Shown: positions 36,673 to 46,069, counted from the first letter of the stretch. The stretch is DNA of 64,000 bases from Tenacibaculum dicentrarchi (GCF_900239345.1 NZ_OESZ01000001.1:372001-436000); one strand, 5' to 3'. Translations and numbers: made by a program. Notes: a model not told the origin generated them from the letters alone.

Positions 36673-38079
36673 ATGAAAATAGAGCAAATTTATACAGGTT
36701 GTTTAGCACAAGGTGCTTATTATATTGAAAGTGAAGGCGAAGTTGCTATTATCGATCCATTGCGAGAAGTGGAATCGTATATCAAAAAAGCAACACAAAA
36801 TACTGCCAAAATTAACTATATTTTTGAAACTCATTTTCATGCAGATTTTGTAAGTGGACACGTAACATTAGCCGAAAAAACAGGTGCAACAATTGTGTAC
36901 GGACCAACGGCAAAAACCACTTATAAATCGCATATAGCAACAGATGGTGAGGTCTTTAAAATCGGAAAAATTACCATTACCGCACTGCATACACCAGGGC
37001 ATACCATGGAAAGTACGTCATATTTATTAAAAGATGAAAATGGAAAAAATCATGCTATTTTTAGTGGAGATACCTTATTTTTAGGCGATGTTGGTCGCCC
37101 TGATTTAGCACAAAAAGGAACTTTAACAATAGATGATTTAGCAGGTTTTCTGTACGATAGTTTGCGTACTAAAATTATGATATTAGAAGATGATGTAATT
37201 GTATATCCAGCACACGGAGCAGGATCGGCCTGTGGAAAAAACCTAAGCAAAGAAACCATCGGAACAATTGGTGATCAGAAAAAAACCAATTATGCGTTGC
37301 GTGAAAACATGACAAAAGCCGAATTTATAAAAGAAGTAACCGATGGGTTATTACCTCCGCCAGCCTATTTTCCTTTAAATGTGAAAATGAATAAGGAAGG
37401 ATATGAATCTATAGATGACGTTATCAAAAAAGGCGCAAAAGGTTTGTCGGTAGCCAATTTTGAAAAAATAGCCAATACAACTGATGCGATTATTTTAGAT
37501 GTACGCCATCAATTTGACTTTATAAAAGGATTTATTCCACGATCAATATTTATAGGTTTAGGCGGAACATTTGCCCCTTGGGTAGGTGCTTTAATTAAAG
37601 ATGTAAAACAACCAATTTTACTGGTAACGCCCGAAGGAGAAGAGGAAACGGCAATTACCCGTTTATCACGCGTAGGATTCGACAATGTTTTAGGATATTT
37701 AGAAGGAAGTTTTAACGCTTGGAAAATATCTGATAAAGAAATTGACACGTTGCGTTCTGTTTCTGCGGATGTTTTAGAGGATGCAATAAGCAAGAAAGCC
37801 CTTGTTTTTGACGCTCGTAAACCTGGTGAATACGCCAAAGAACATATTGTTGATGTGCCAAGCACACCCTTAGATTTTTTAAATGATCATATTGAAGAAT
37901 TTCCTAAAACCGAAGATTTTTACGTGCATTGTGCAGGCGGATATCGCTCGGTAATAGCGGCATCAATATTAAAAGCAAGAGGATATCATAATGTAATTGA
38001 CGTATCGGGAGGTTTTGCAGCGATACGAAAAACAAGTATTAAGAGAACAGTTGCTGTTTGTCCATCAACTTTAAAATAA
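36673..38079 (+). CDS. MBL-fold persulfide dioxygenase-like protein fused to two rhodanese domains
   Basis: 468 residues. N-terminal metallo-beta-lactamase domain (about 1-230) with THFHADFVSGH, HTPGHTMES, GDTLFLGDVGRPDLA and PAHGAGSACGK, a set typical of the mononuclear-iron ETHE1/persulfide dioxygenase branch rather than of glyoxalase II. Two rhodanese domains follow: the first (about 265-355) has no cysteine in the active loop position; the second (about 370-460) carries YVHCAGGYRS with the catalytic Cys. Known relatives oxidise glutathione or other persulfides to sulfite and transfer sulfane sulfur. Nine bases after the transporter gene, so same operon. Confidence 0.92.
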   Translation: MKIEQIYTGCLAQGAYYIESEGEVAIIDPLREVESYIKKATQNTAKINYIFETHFHADFVSGHVTLAEKTGATIVYGPTAKTTYKSHIATDGEVFKIGKITITALHTPGHTMESTSYLLKDENGKNHAIFSGDTLFLGDVGRPDLAQKGTLTIDDLAGFLYDSLRTKIMILEDDVIVYPAHGAGSACGKNLSKETIGTIGDQKKTNYALRENMTKAEFIKEVTDGLLPPPAYFPLNVKMNKEGYESIDDVIKKGAKGLSVANFEKIANTTDAIILDVRHQFDFIKGFIPRSIFIGLGGTFAPWVGALIKDVKQPILLVTPEGEEETAITRLSRVGFDNVLGYLEGSFNAWKISDKEIDTLRSVSADVLEDAISKKALVFDARKPGEYAKEHIVDVPSTPLDFLNDHIEEFPKTEDFYVHCAGGYRSVIAASILKARGYHNVIDVSGGFAAIRKTSIKRTVAVCPSTLK

Positions 38080-38115
38080 TAGATTTTTAGATAAAGGTTT
38101 TAAATAAAAACTAAA

Positions 38116-38505
38116 ATGAAAAAATATTTAGTATTCATCGTATTAATTTTTACGGTTTTGACTTCGTGTAAATCTCAAGAAAATAAGATCAAAAATACTA
38201 CAGTTGCTGATTTACAGAAAATAATACAAACATCAAAAAAAATTCAAGTATTAGATGTTCGAACCCCTGAAGAATGCTCACAAGGTATTATTAAAGATGC
38301 AATAATGATCAATATTTTTGCTGATGATTTTGAAGAAACCGTCTTAAAAAAATTAGATAAAAAAATGCCTGTTTATGTGTATTGCAGATCAGGAAGAAGA
38401 AGTGTAGCGGCATCAGTACGTTTAAAAAAACAAGGTTTTGACGTTTATAATATTTTAGGTGGATATATTGATTATCAAAAATTGACATCAACAAAAAAGC
38501 AGTAA
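38116..38505 (+). CDS. rhodanese-domain lipoprotein
   Basis: 129 residues: lipoprotein signal with lipobox LTSC (Cys18) and a single rhodanese domain (about 35-125) with active loop VYCRSGRRS, so the catalytic cysteine is present. It would act outside the cytoplasm, anchored to a membrane, transferring sulfane sulfur. 36 bases after the MBL/rhodanese gene and 23 before the HMA gene; the extracytoplasmic location complements the cytoplasmic enzyme. Confidence 0.93.
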   Translation: MKKYLVFIVLIFTVLTSCKSQENKIKNTTVADLQKIIQTSKKIQVLDVRTPEECSQGIIKDAIMINIFADDFEETVLKKLDKKMPVYVYCRSGRRSVAASVRLKKQGFDVYNILGGYIDYQKLTSTKKQ

Positions 38506-38528
38506 TTAAGTACTAAAAAAAAGAAAGC

Positions 38529-38795
38529 ATGACACAAGAAATTTACATAGAAAACTTAAAATGTGGTGGCTGTGCCAATACAATTATCAACGGGTTAACA
38601 GCAATTAAAGGCGTTAATGAGGTAAAAGTTGATGTAGAAAAATCATTGGTTACTTTAAACGCAACCCAAGAAAGTTTGATTTTATCCAAAGAGAAATTAG
38701 CAAAATTAGGCTATCCAGAAGTCGGAAGTGAAAACACAGTATTACACAAAGCAAAATCGTTTGTGAGTTGTGCTGTTGGTAAAATCAATAAGTAA
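38529..38795 (+). CDS. HMA-domain heavy-metal-binding protein
   Basis: 88 residues, a single ferredoxin-like HMA domain with the metal motif LKCGGCANTI (Cys at about 11 and 14). HMA proteins bind Cu(I) or similar soft metals and act as chaperones. Here it ends an operon of sulfur genes; a role in binding thiophilic metal released or scavenged with reduced sulfur, or sulfur-dependent metal handling, is inference. A further Cys lies near the C-terminus (SFVSCAVGK). Confidence 0.92.
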   Translation: MTQEIYIENLKCGGCANTIINGLTAIKGVNEVKVDVEKSLVTLNATQESLILSKEKLAKLGYPEVGSENTVLHKAKSFVSCAVGKINK

Positions 38796-38816
38796 TTATT
38801 ACGTTACAATAAATAG

Positions 38817-38847
38817 AAAACCCCAAGCTTTTAAAGCTTGGGGTTTT
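38817..38847. terminator. bidirectional terminator after the sulfur operon
   Basis: Perfect stem AAAACCCCAAGCTTT (38817-38831) with 38833-38847, one-base loop centre, between convergent genes. Confidence 0.9.
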
Positions 38848-38889
38848 TTATGTGGTTGACTTCTAAAATTATTTAGATTTAGTTAATAA

Positions 38890-39600
38890 TTACATATTCT
38901 TTCTTATAATCGGTGCAAGTTCTTTTTTTAAGTTTTCAAATTCAGCTTTAGACATCATATCAATATCCATTAATTCTTTTGCTTCTTTCAGCTTTGAAAT
39001 AGCCTCTTCTCGTGTTACTTTTCTATTCTTTAATAAAACTTCACCTGATTCAATTGCTAATTCAGTATCCATAACACTTAAATATTTATTTATTCCAAAA
39101 GCTCTTCCGTTTATCTCTCCTAACACCATAATTAAATATAAAGGTTTCTTTTTGCTACCTCTATGATATGCTTTTATTTCTTTAACAATAGCTTTTGTAT
39201 TCTTAAGCCTGTTGCTAGCCATTGTTTGAGCATCGCCGTTTAAACTAGCCATAATACTTCCAAAACCTGCTGGTCTACCCATTTTTACAAATTCATAAGT
39301 CTTTTTAGTTGTGCTTCTAGACTTAGATACTCCTCCTCGAGCTCTACTTCCATAACTTCCTGAATAAGTTTTTGAACTAAATTCTTGAGATGTTGGGTTT
39401 CCTAAAGTAATGGTATCTCCAATTCGAATTACATTTTCATTAACTGTTTTGTATTTTTGTACCAGTGTTCTGTTTTTTATTTTTTTAAAGAAATTAATGT
39501 CTTGAGTATTTTCGTAAGTTAAAGAATCTATTTCTCTTTGCGCATTGACACTAATGATTGTCAATAAAGTAAAAGTAAATAGTGTAATAATATTTTTCAT
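38890..39600 (-). CDS. secreted protein with a SHOCT-like C-terminus, function unknown
   Basis: 236 residues: signal peptide (MKNIITLFTFTLLTIISVNAQ), a middle Ser/Gly/Arg/Thr-rich low-complexity segment (about 85-100: SGSYGSRARGGVSKSRS), and a C-terminal helical segment (about 190-230) with TREEAISKLKEAKELMDIDMMSKAEFENLKKEL, matching the SHOCT/short C-terminal domain pattern. The middle part has no family I recognise. No obvious partner; it stands between a terminator and a receptor gene on the same strand, 189 bases away with a terminator between. Confidence 0.75.
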   Translation of the reverse strand: MKNIITLFTFTLLTIISVNAQREIDSLTYENTQDINFFKKIKNRTLVQKYKTVNENVIRIGDTITLGNPTSQEFSSKTYSGSYGSRARGGVSKSRSTTKKTYEFVKMGRPAGFGSIMASLNGDAQTMASNRLKNTKAIVKEIKAYHRGSKKKPLYLIMVLGEINGRAFGINKYLSVMDTELAIESGEVLLKNRKVTREEAISKLKEAKELMDIDMMSKAEFENLKKELAPIIRKNM

Positions 39601-39728
39601 AATATTCGTTTTAAAGTTTAATTTATTTTTTATGATTTTATTGATGCCTCAAGTTTTAATTCATTAAAATAGTTTGCTAAAGTACATATTTATAGTAATA
39701 TAACCAATATGTATAAACCGCACTTCAA

Positions 39729-39763
39729 TAAAAAAAATCCCAAGCATTAAGCTCAGGATTTCT
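39729..39763 (-). terminator. terminator after the thiamine-type receptor gene
   Basis: Imperfect stem AAATCC..AAGC with GCT..GGATTT (two mismatches) and, on the minus strand, a following U-run (A-run at 39728-39735 on the plus strand). Confidence 0.6.
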
Positions 39764-39788
39764 CTATTTTTTAAAGAAAATCATTAAT

Positions 39789-42164
39789 TTAAAACTTAAA
39801 AGTAACTCCTGCTAAAAAGTTAATCGTAGCTTGTGGATAATATCCTTGAATTTCTGTTGTTGTTCCAGCTTTTGACCAATCATCTAAATAAATATACCCT
39901 CTATCGACATATTTTTTATCAAAAACATTGTTTACAACGCCTGTAAATACAATAGATTTAAAAATTGATTTTGTTTTTAATTCATACATAATATTAAAAT
40001 CACTGGTAAAATAACTGCTCAATTTAGACGCCTCGGTATCGGTATTACTCAAATATTGTTCGCCTACAAATTTCGATAAAAATGCTAATTGTAAATTTTC
40101 TGACGCTTGATAAGTTAATGAATTTCCTGTAACAATATTGGGAGAATTTGCAATATTGGTATTTCCTAATTCTTGTAATTTGTCATTTCTATTTGTGAAA
40201 AAATCGACATTTTTATTTTGACTTACCGAAACATTTTGACCAATTGAAAATTTATCATTTACACGTATATTGGCATCCATTTCTACACCAACTCGGTAAC
40301 TATTACCACTTGCACTACGCAACGCATCGCCAGTATCATCAATTTCACCTGTTAAAACCAACTGATTTTGATAATCCATAAAATAAATATTCGTGTTTAA
40401 TTTGATGGTTTTCGTTTTTAAACGCCAACCTAATTCATAATCATTTAAACTTTCGTGGGTAGTTACTCCGCCTTTAAAATCGCTTCGGTTTGGTTCTCTA
40501 TTTGCTCTGGCAAAAGAAGTGTAAAAGCTATTTTGATTGTTTAAAGTATAGGTAAACCCTATTTTGGGATTAAAGAAATTAAAGTTTTTATCAACATTTA
40601 AAGGTTTTCTTTTAGAGGTTAAACCGTTTGTTTTATAGCTGATAAATCGTCCTTGTAAATCAGCAAAAGCTCTTAAATCATCGGTAATATTAAACGATAT
40701 TTTCGTGAAAATATTCGCATCTTTTTTGGTTGATGTTCCATCGTAATAACGATCTCTGATGTTTGCGTTATCAGCAAATTCTTTCGCCCAAATTACTTCT
40801 CCAAAATGGTCATTTTCATAGTAACTATACGAACCACCAGAAATAATTTCTAGTTGATCATTATTATAAGTGGCATTAAAATTAGCTACATAAAAATCAT
40901 TGTCTAACCAACGGCGAACAATTAAATCGGTGGCAGGAGTTCCGTACCAATCGGTTGCTGTGGCTTTTACCAAATTATTATATTTTGAAACAGCACTTTC
41001 TCCTTTAAATTGCTCAAAATATCCTTTTCCTTTGGTGTAATTTAAACCGATGTTACTTGTCCAATTTTTACTTAATTTTTCATTCCAATGCAATTGATAA
41101 TGGTCTTGCTTATAATTATCAACTTCGTTATCGTATGTTAATGGATTTTGTCTTCTGTCTTGCTTTAATTGTTTTGCAGAAATTCCGTCCCAAGCTTGAT
41201 AAGTCTCTTCTTTTCCGCCAAAGGCGATGGCTTTAATTAAAGTATTTTTATTGGTGTAACTTGCTTGTAAAAAGTACGATTTTAAATCGGTAGAAGCCCT
41301 GTCAATATATCCATCAGAATAAATATTTGATAAACGACCTGCTAATTCAAAATGCTCGTTTATTTTTCCTGTGGTAAATTTTACGGTATGTTTTCTTGTT
41401 CCGTACGACCCAAAAGCATTGGAGATTTCTCCACCAGCTTTTTCAGAAATTCCATCAGTTAAAATGTTCAAACTTGCCCCAAAAGCACCTGCGCCATTTG
41501 TTGAAGTTCCTACACCACGTTGCAGTTGTAAACTTTGAGTTGACGATGCAAAATCGCCTAAATTAACCCAATAACTTCCTTGACTTTCAGAGTCATTATA
41601 AGGGATTCCGTTAATGGTTACATTTACTCTTGTAGCATCCGAACCACGAACGCTCATGTAGGTATAACCCACGCCAGCCCCAGCATCCGAAGAAGAAACG
41701 ACATTTGGTAAATAGTTTAATAAAACAGGAATATCTTGCCCTAAATTACGTTTTTCAAGTTGTTTTTTTGATACATTAGAGTGTGTTACAGGAGCGTTTG
41801 CTTGTACACGAACGGCATTTACTAAAACAGCATCTAACACGTTTTTTTCTTCGGATAATTGAATGGTAATTTGTTGGTTATTGGTAAGTTCTATTTGTTT
41901 TATTGTTGTTTTAAAACCGATATAAGAAACCTCTAAAAGATGTGTTCCTTTGGATAAATTCAGTTTAAAGTTTCCTTTTTTATCCGAAGAACTTCCTTTT
42001 TTTGAATTTTTAAGAACAATAGAAGCGCCATTTAAAGGTTCTTGATTGTTGTTAATTATTTTACCAGATAAAATAAAACTTTGCGCATTTACGGCAAAAC
42101 TGCTACATAATACGATTATAAAAGCGATGCTTTTAAGTTGTTGAATAAAAGACGTTTGTCTCAT
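39789..42164 (-). CDS. TonB-dependent receptor under TPP riboswitch control (putative thiamine uptake)
   Basis: 791 residues: signal peptide (to about 27, AVNAQ), CarboxypepD_reg-like domain (about 30-110), plug (about 120-235, with SVRGSDATRVNVTINGIPYNDSESQG and a region ending AFGASLNILTDG), then a beta-barrel ending in an aromatic strand (GVTFKF). The ORF alone gives no substrate. The TPP riboswitch at 42295-42380 in its leader does: Bacteroidota use such receptors (BT2390-type) to import thiamine or its phosphates. The substrate is therefore inferred from regulation. No thiamine biosynthesis, PnuT or thiamine kinase gene lies next to it. Confidence 0.92.
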   Translation of the reverse strand: MRQTSFIQQLKSIAFIIVLCSSFAVNAQSFILSGKIINNNQEPLNGASIVLKNSKKGSSSDKKGNFKLNLSKGTHLLEVSYIGFKTTIKQIELTNNQQITIQLSEEKNVLDAVLVNAVRVQANAPVTHSNVSKKQLEKRNLGQDIPVLLNYLPNVVSSSDAGAGVGYTYMSVRGSDATRVNVTINGIPYNDSESQGSYWVNLGDFASSTQSLQLQRGVGTSTNGAGAFGASLNILTDGISEKAGGEISNAFGSYGTRKHTVKFTTGKINEHFELAGRLSNIYSDGYIDRASTDLKSYFLQASYTNKNTLIKAIAFGGKEETYQAWDGISAKQLKQDRRQNPLTYDNEVDNYKQDHYQLHWNEKLSKNWTSNIGLNYTKGKGYFEQFKGESAVSKYNNLVKATATDWYGTPATDLIVRRWLDNDFYVANFNATYNNDQLEIISGGSYSYYENDHFGEVIWAKEFADNANIRDRYYDGTSTKKDANIFTKISFNITDDLRAFADLQGRFISYKTNGLTSKRKPLNVDKNFNFFNPKIGFTYTLNNQNSFYTSFARANREPNRSDFKGGVTTHESLNDYELGWRLKTKTIKLNTNIYFMDYQNQLVLTGEIDDTGDALRSASGNSYRVGVEMDANIRVNDKFSIGQNVSVSQNKNVDFFTNRNDKLQELGNTNIANSPNIVTGNSLTYQASENLQLAFLSKFVGEQYLSNTDTEASKLSSYFTSDFNIMYELKTKSIFKSIVFTGVVNNVFDKKYVDRGYIYLDDWSKAGTTTEIQGYYPQATINFLAGVTFKF

Positions 42165-42294
42165 TTTTTTATAAATAAAAATCGAATAAAAAGAGGCAAT
42201 TATTCTTTTCGTTTGAATAATTAATTTGATAACATCATAGCATTTTTTAAAGCTCTAAAACCCTTTTTTATAAGATGAATTTAGTGCTTTGCAA

Positions 42295-42380
42295 TATGTT
42301 TTTTCCCTAAACAGCATTACCTGTTCTAGGTTCATTGGGTGTGATCTCAGCCGATATTTGGCACCCCTTTAAGAGAACAT
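42295..42380 (-). promoter_or_regulatory. TPP riboswitch (THI element)
   Basis: On the minus strand, from 42370 down to 42303, the conserved THI blocks appear in order: GGGGTGCC, then GCTGAGA, ACCC, GAACCT, CAGGTAATGCTG, and AGGGAA. These are the P2, J3-2 (CTGAGA), P4 and P5 parts of the aptamer, with the thiamine-pyrophosphate-binding CUGAGA and the GGUAAU motif both intact. About 130 bases separate it from the start codon. An AT-rich 8-bp hairpin (42198-42205 with 42215-42222) lies in that stretch and may belong to the expression platform. Binding TPP is expected to reduce expression. Confidence 0.93.
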
Positions 42381-42382
42381 TG

Positions 42383-42390
42383 CAAAGGTA
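42383..42390 (-). promoter_or_regulatory. -7 promoter box (TACCTTTG) upstream of the riboswitch
   Basis: Exact TAnnTTTG on the minus strand followed by CAATGT, placing the start of RNA at about 42377, just before the aptamer, as required for it to be transcribed. Confidence 0.65.
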
Positions 42391-42493
42391 TGATTCAATT
42401 TTTGAATGGCATAAAAACAAGCTTATTTTTATCTTATTTTTTATTAAAAAAACATTAATTAACGATGGGTTTTTTTAGCGGGTTATTATTAAA

Positions 42494-42501
42494 TATCTTT
42501 G
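42494..42501 (+). promoter_or_regulatory. -7 promoter box (TATCTTTG) for recO
   Basis: Exact TAnnTTTG, 42 bases before the recO ATG, inside a small palindrome ATATCTT-TGAA-AAGATAT. Confidence 0.5.
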
Positions 42502-42543
42502 AAAAGATATAACAATTATTCATTATTTTAAAAGGTCAATTTA

Positions 42544-43275
42544 ATGGCATTAATTACTACAAAAGCAATTGTTTTGAGGGCGATTAAATATGGCGATACC
42601 AGTTTAATTGTAACTTGTTTTACTTTAGAAAGCGGCATTGTTTCTTACCTTATTCGAGGTGTTTTAAAATCAAGAAAAGGACTGCTTAAAAAAGCCTATT
42701 TTGAGCCATTAACACAGTTGCTTATTCAGGCAAAGCATCATCAAAATAGGACTGAAAAGGTGTTAAACTCTATAAAAGAAGCAGGGGTTATTCATCCTTA
42801 TAGCAATATTCATACTTCGGTTGTTAAGCAGTCTATCGTACTTTTTTTATCAGAAATATTAGCAAATATTATTAAAGAAGAAGAAAAAAATGATGTTTTA
42901 TACCAGTATATAGAAACGAGTTTAATTTGGTTAGATACCCATAGTGATGTTGCGAATTTTCACTTATTATTTTTGTTGAATTTATCAAAATTTTTAGGCT
43001 TTTATCCTGATGTTTCTCAAGCGAATAAACCTGCTTTTAGTTTATCCGAAGGACGATTTACAACAGCAACCTATGAAAAATTAGTACTCACAGGAAATGA
43101 ATTACTGCTTTTTAAAAAGCTGTTAGGTATAAATTTTGATGCTATACATACTATTTCGTACCATAAAAACGAAAGGCAGACCATCCTTGGGGTTATAATT
43201 CGATATTTTGAATTACATTTGGAGGGTTTTAAAAAGCCAAAATCATTAGCTATTTTAGAAACCGTGTTTAGTTGA
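42544..43275 (+). CDS. recO: DNA repair protein RecO
   Basis: 243 residues: N-terminal OB fold (TTKAIVLRAIKYGDTSLIVTCFT, about residues 5-27), then a helical C-terminal region. RecO loads RecA on SSB-coated single-stranded DNA in the RecFOR pathway. The usual four-cysteine zinc site of many RecO proteins is not visible; the residues there are polar but without the C-x2-C pairs, as in several Bacteroidota members. Three bases separate it from the next receptor gene. Confidence 0.93.
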   Translation: MALITTKAIVLRAIKYGDTSLIVTCFTLESGIVSYLIRGVLKSRKGLLKKAYFEPLTQLLIQAKHHQNRTEKVLNSIKEAGVIHPYSNIHTSVVKQSIVLFLSEILANIIKEEEKNDVLYQYIETSLIWLDTHSDVANFHLLFLLNLSKFLGFYPDVSQANKPAFSLSEGRFTTATYEKLVLTGNELLLFKKLLGINFDAIHTISYHKNERQTILGVIIRYFELHLEGFKKPKSLAILETVFS

Positions 43276-43278
43276 TTT

Positions 43279-45759
43279 ATGAAGCAAATTATACTCTTAT
43301 TTTTTTTACTTACAAGTATCGTTATTTTTTCACAAAAGCTTGCCATTGTTGATGCCCAAACAGGCGAAGCAATTGACGGGGTAGCGGTGTTTAATAAAAA
43401 CAAAACAATCGCTGAAATTAGTGGTGTTGATGGTATTGTAAATATTTCGGAATTTAAAGCATCCGAAGTGCTTGTTTTTTCACATGTTTCGTATGCGGGT
43501 TTTCAGGAAAAAAAATCAATATTAGAAAAAAATCAGTATCAGGTTTATTTATCAAAATATTCAGAACAATTAGATGAAATTATTGTTTCTGTTTTTAAAA
43601 ATAAAGAAAAAACCAATAGAATTGCCGAACAAATTGCCGTTGTTTCTTTAAGAGATATTCAAAAGGTATCGCCACAAACATCGGCTGATTTACTAGCGAG
43701 TATTCCAGGAATTAAAGTGCAAAAATCACAATTTGGTGGTGGAAGCCCTGTACTTAGAGGGATGGAAAGTAACCGTGTTTTATTGGTGGTCGATGGCGTG
43801 CGCATGAATAATGCCATTTATAGAAAGGGACATTTACAAAATTCGATTACCGTAAACCCGAACTTATTAGAAAGAACTGAAGTCGTTTTTGGTCCTTCAT
43901 CGGTTATTTATGGTTCCGATGCGCTTGGCGGTGTAATTCATTATTATACGAAAACGCCCAAATTATTTAATCTATCGAATAAAAATAAAAAAAGTAATAT
44001 AAAAGCAAGTCATTTTTTGCGATATAGTTCGGTAAATAATGAAGTTACAAATTCAGTAACCACTGAATTACAGTTTAAAAAATGGGCATCGCTGACCAAT
44101 ATTTCACACAGTAGTTTTGGTGATTTAAAAATGGGGAAAAATCGTACTCACGGTTTTGATACTTGGGGCAAAGTGTTTTTTTATTCAGATAATTTAAACG
44201 GAAATTACACTGAAAATCCGACGAAAAATAAAGATATAAATTTACAGAAAAACACAGGGTTTAGCCAAACTGATTTTTTGCAGAAATTATTTATTCCGCT
44301 ATCAAAAAATACTGATTTAAAATTTAATTTTCAATATTCAACATCATCAGATATTCCACGATTTGATAAATTAATGGAACAAAAAAATGGCAGTTTAAAA
44401 TTTGCCCAATGGTATTATGGTCCTCAAAAAAGGCTGTTAATTTCTTCGCAGTTAGCAATTAATCCGAATATAAAATGGTTGGAAAAAGGTACGATTACCT
44501 TAGCATATCAAAATATTAAAGAAAGCCGTATTCAACGAAAATTTCGAAGTTTAGCGAGGTCTTATAAAAATGAAAATGTAAAGGTATATAGTGCAAATGC
44601 CGATTTTACGGTTCCTTTAGCTAAAAAACGTGATTTAGGCTATGGTTTAGAACTTGCTTATAATGATGTAAATTCAAATGCTTATGGCAAGACTTTAAAA
44701 ATATCTACGGATAAGATTAACGGTTTTGATGATGATTTTAGGGTGCAATCTCGATATCCTGACGGTGGAAGTAGTTATTTTAGTTCGGCAATGTATTTAG
44801 ATTATCGCCAAGATATTTCATATAATTCCACCTTAAATACTGGGGTTCGATTTACCAATACTCAATTAGATGCTCGCTGGATAAATCAGGCGTTTGTAAA
44901 ACTGCCAAGCACTGATATTTGCCTAAATAACAACGCATTAACTCTTACAGCGGGCTATGTGTATAAGCCGTTTAAAACATGGCAATTAAATGCCGTATTG
45001 TCATCAGGGTTTCGCGCGCCAAATATTGATGATGTAGGAAAAGTAAGAGAAAAAAATGGCGAAGTTACCGTGCCAAATATCAACTTAAAGCCAGAGCATG
45101 CCTACAATACAGAGCTTGGTGTTCAAAAATATTTTAATAATAAAAAGTTTCGAATTGGCGCAAATGTGTACTATACTTTATTGAATAATTACATCTATAG
45201 AGAAACCTTTATGCTCGGGGGCGTTTCAAAAATTTTATATGATGAAGAACAAGGAATTATTGTAGCAAATGTAAATAAAGGAACGGCGTATATTACCGGT
45301 GCAACGGTGAGTTATCAGGGGAAATTAGCTGAAAATTGGAAAACTTCAGGTTCTTTTACTTATACAAAAGGACGTGCTTACGATACGAAATTACCACTCT
45401 CGTCAATTCCGCCTTTATTTGGTCGTTTTGAGCTTAGTTATGCCGATAATAAATTAGAAAGTGGCGTAAATTTTATTTTCAACGCTAAAAAAAATATTGC
45501 GGATTATAATTTAGAAGAAGGCATTGACAATCATAAACAAACGCCAATTATTAACAAAAAAGCTACTGCTGATATTGATAAATATTATGGTACGCCAAGT
45601 TGGATGACTCTTGGTTTACATGCTAAATATACGCTGAATAAAAACATTTCAATACAAAGCCAATTCAGTAATTTATTGGATGCACATTATAAAGAATTTG
45701 CCTCAGGAATTTCAGCACCGGGGCGAAATATTTCAATATCGTTATTAACTAATTTTTAA
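43279..45759 (+). CDS. TonB-dependent receptor, heme/hemoglobin type
   Basis: 826 residues: signal peptide (to about 19, FSQ), short CarboxypepD_reg-like domain, plug (about 115-225) with LRGMESNRVLLVVDGVRMNN and VIYGSDALGGVIHYYT, then barrel. It contains FRAP (SGFRAPNID, about residue 583) followed by an NxNL-like motif (VPNINLKPEHAYNTELG), the pair that marks outer-membrane heme receptors such as HmuR/HemR, where the flanking His coordinates heme. Assignment as a heme or hemoglobin receptor is therefore good but not proved; some related receptors use other substrates. Overlaps functionally with nothing nearby; located three bases after recO. Confidence 0.9.
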   Translation: MKQIILLFFLLTSIVIFSQKLAIVDAQTGEAIDGVAVFNKNKTIAEISGVDGIVNISEFKASEVLVFSHVSYAGFQEKKSILEKNQYQVYLSKYSEQLDEIIVSVFKNKEKTNRIAEQIAVVSLRDIQKVSPQTSADLLASIPGIKVQKSQFGGGSPVLRGMESNRVLLVVDGVRMNNAIYRKGHLQNSITVNPNLLERTEVVFGPSSVIYGSDALGGVIHYYTKTPKLFNLSNKNKKSNIKASHFLRYSSVNNEVTNSVTTELQFKKWASLTNISHSSFGDLKMGKNRTHGFDTWGKVFFYSDNLNGNYTENPTKNKDINLQKNTGFSQTDFLQKLFIPLSKNTDLKFNFQYSTSSDIPRFDKLMEQKNGSLKFAQWYYGPQKRLLISSQLAINPNIKWLEKGTITLAYQNIKESRIQRKFRSLARSYKNENVKVYSANADFTVPLAKKRDLGYGLELAYNDVNSNAYGKTLKISTDKINGFDDDFRVQSRYPDGGSSYFSSAMYLDYRQDISYNSTLNTGVRFTNTQLDARWINQAFVKLPSTDICLNNNALTLTAGYVYKPFKTWQLNAVLSSGFRAPNIDDVGKVREKNGEVTVPNINLKPEHAYNTELGVQKYFNNKKFRIGANVYYTLLNNYIYRETFMLGGVSKILYDEEQGIIVANVNKGTAYITGATVSYQGKLAENWKTSGSFTYTKGRAYDTKLPLSSIPPLFGRFELSYADNKLESGVNFIFNAKKNIADYNLEEGIDNHKQTPIINKKATADIDKYYGTPSWMTLGLHAKYTLNKNISIQSQFSNLLDAHYKEFASGISAPGRNISISLLTNF

Positions 45760-45771
45760 ATACAAATACAG

Positions 45772-46044
45772 ATGATTAATATTTTTAAAATTGTAAGTTT
45801 ATTGGAAGGAATATCTTATATATTATTGCTTTTTATAGCTGTTCCTATTAAATATTTACAAGGCGATGCAAGCTATGTAAAAATGCTAGGAATGCCTCAT
45901 GGAGTACTATTTGTAGCCTACATAATTTTAGCAATTATGTTAAAATCTTCACAGAAATGGAACACAAAAACCTTCGGAATTATTTGCGGATTATCATTGC
46001 TTCCTTTCGGAACTTTCTTTGTTGGAAAATACTTAAAAGCGTAG
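45772..46044 (+). CDS. DUF3817 small membrane protein
   Basis: 90 residues with three hydrophobic helices (about 8-25, 42-62, 68-86). The motif GMPHGVLFVAYIILA and the C-terminal GKYLKA agree with DUF3817, a family of small integral membrane proteins of unknown function. It follows the heme-type receptor by 12 bases and closes that operon; a terminator hairpin comes next. Confidence 0.85.
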   Translation: MINIFKIVSLLEGISYILLLFIAVPIKYLQGDASYVKMLGMPHGVLFVAYIILAIMLKSSQKWNTKTFGIICGLSLLPFGTFFVGKYLKA

Positions 46045-46069
46045 TTTTTATTTATCAACAAAATATTTT

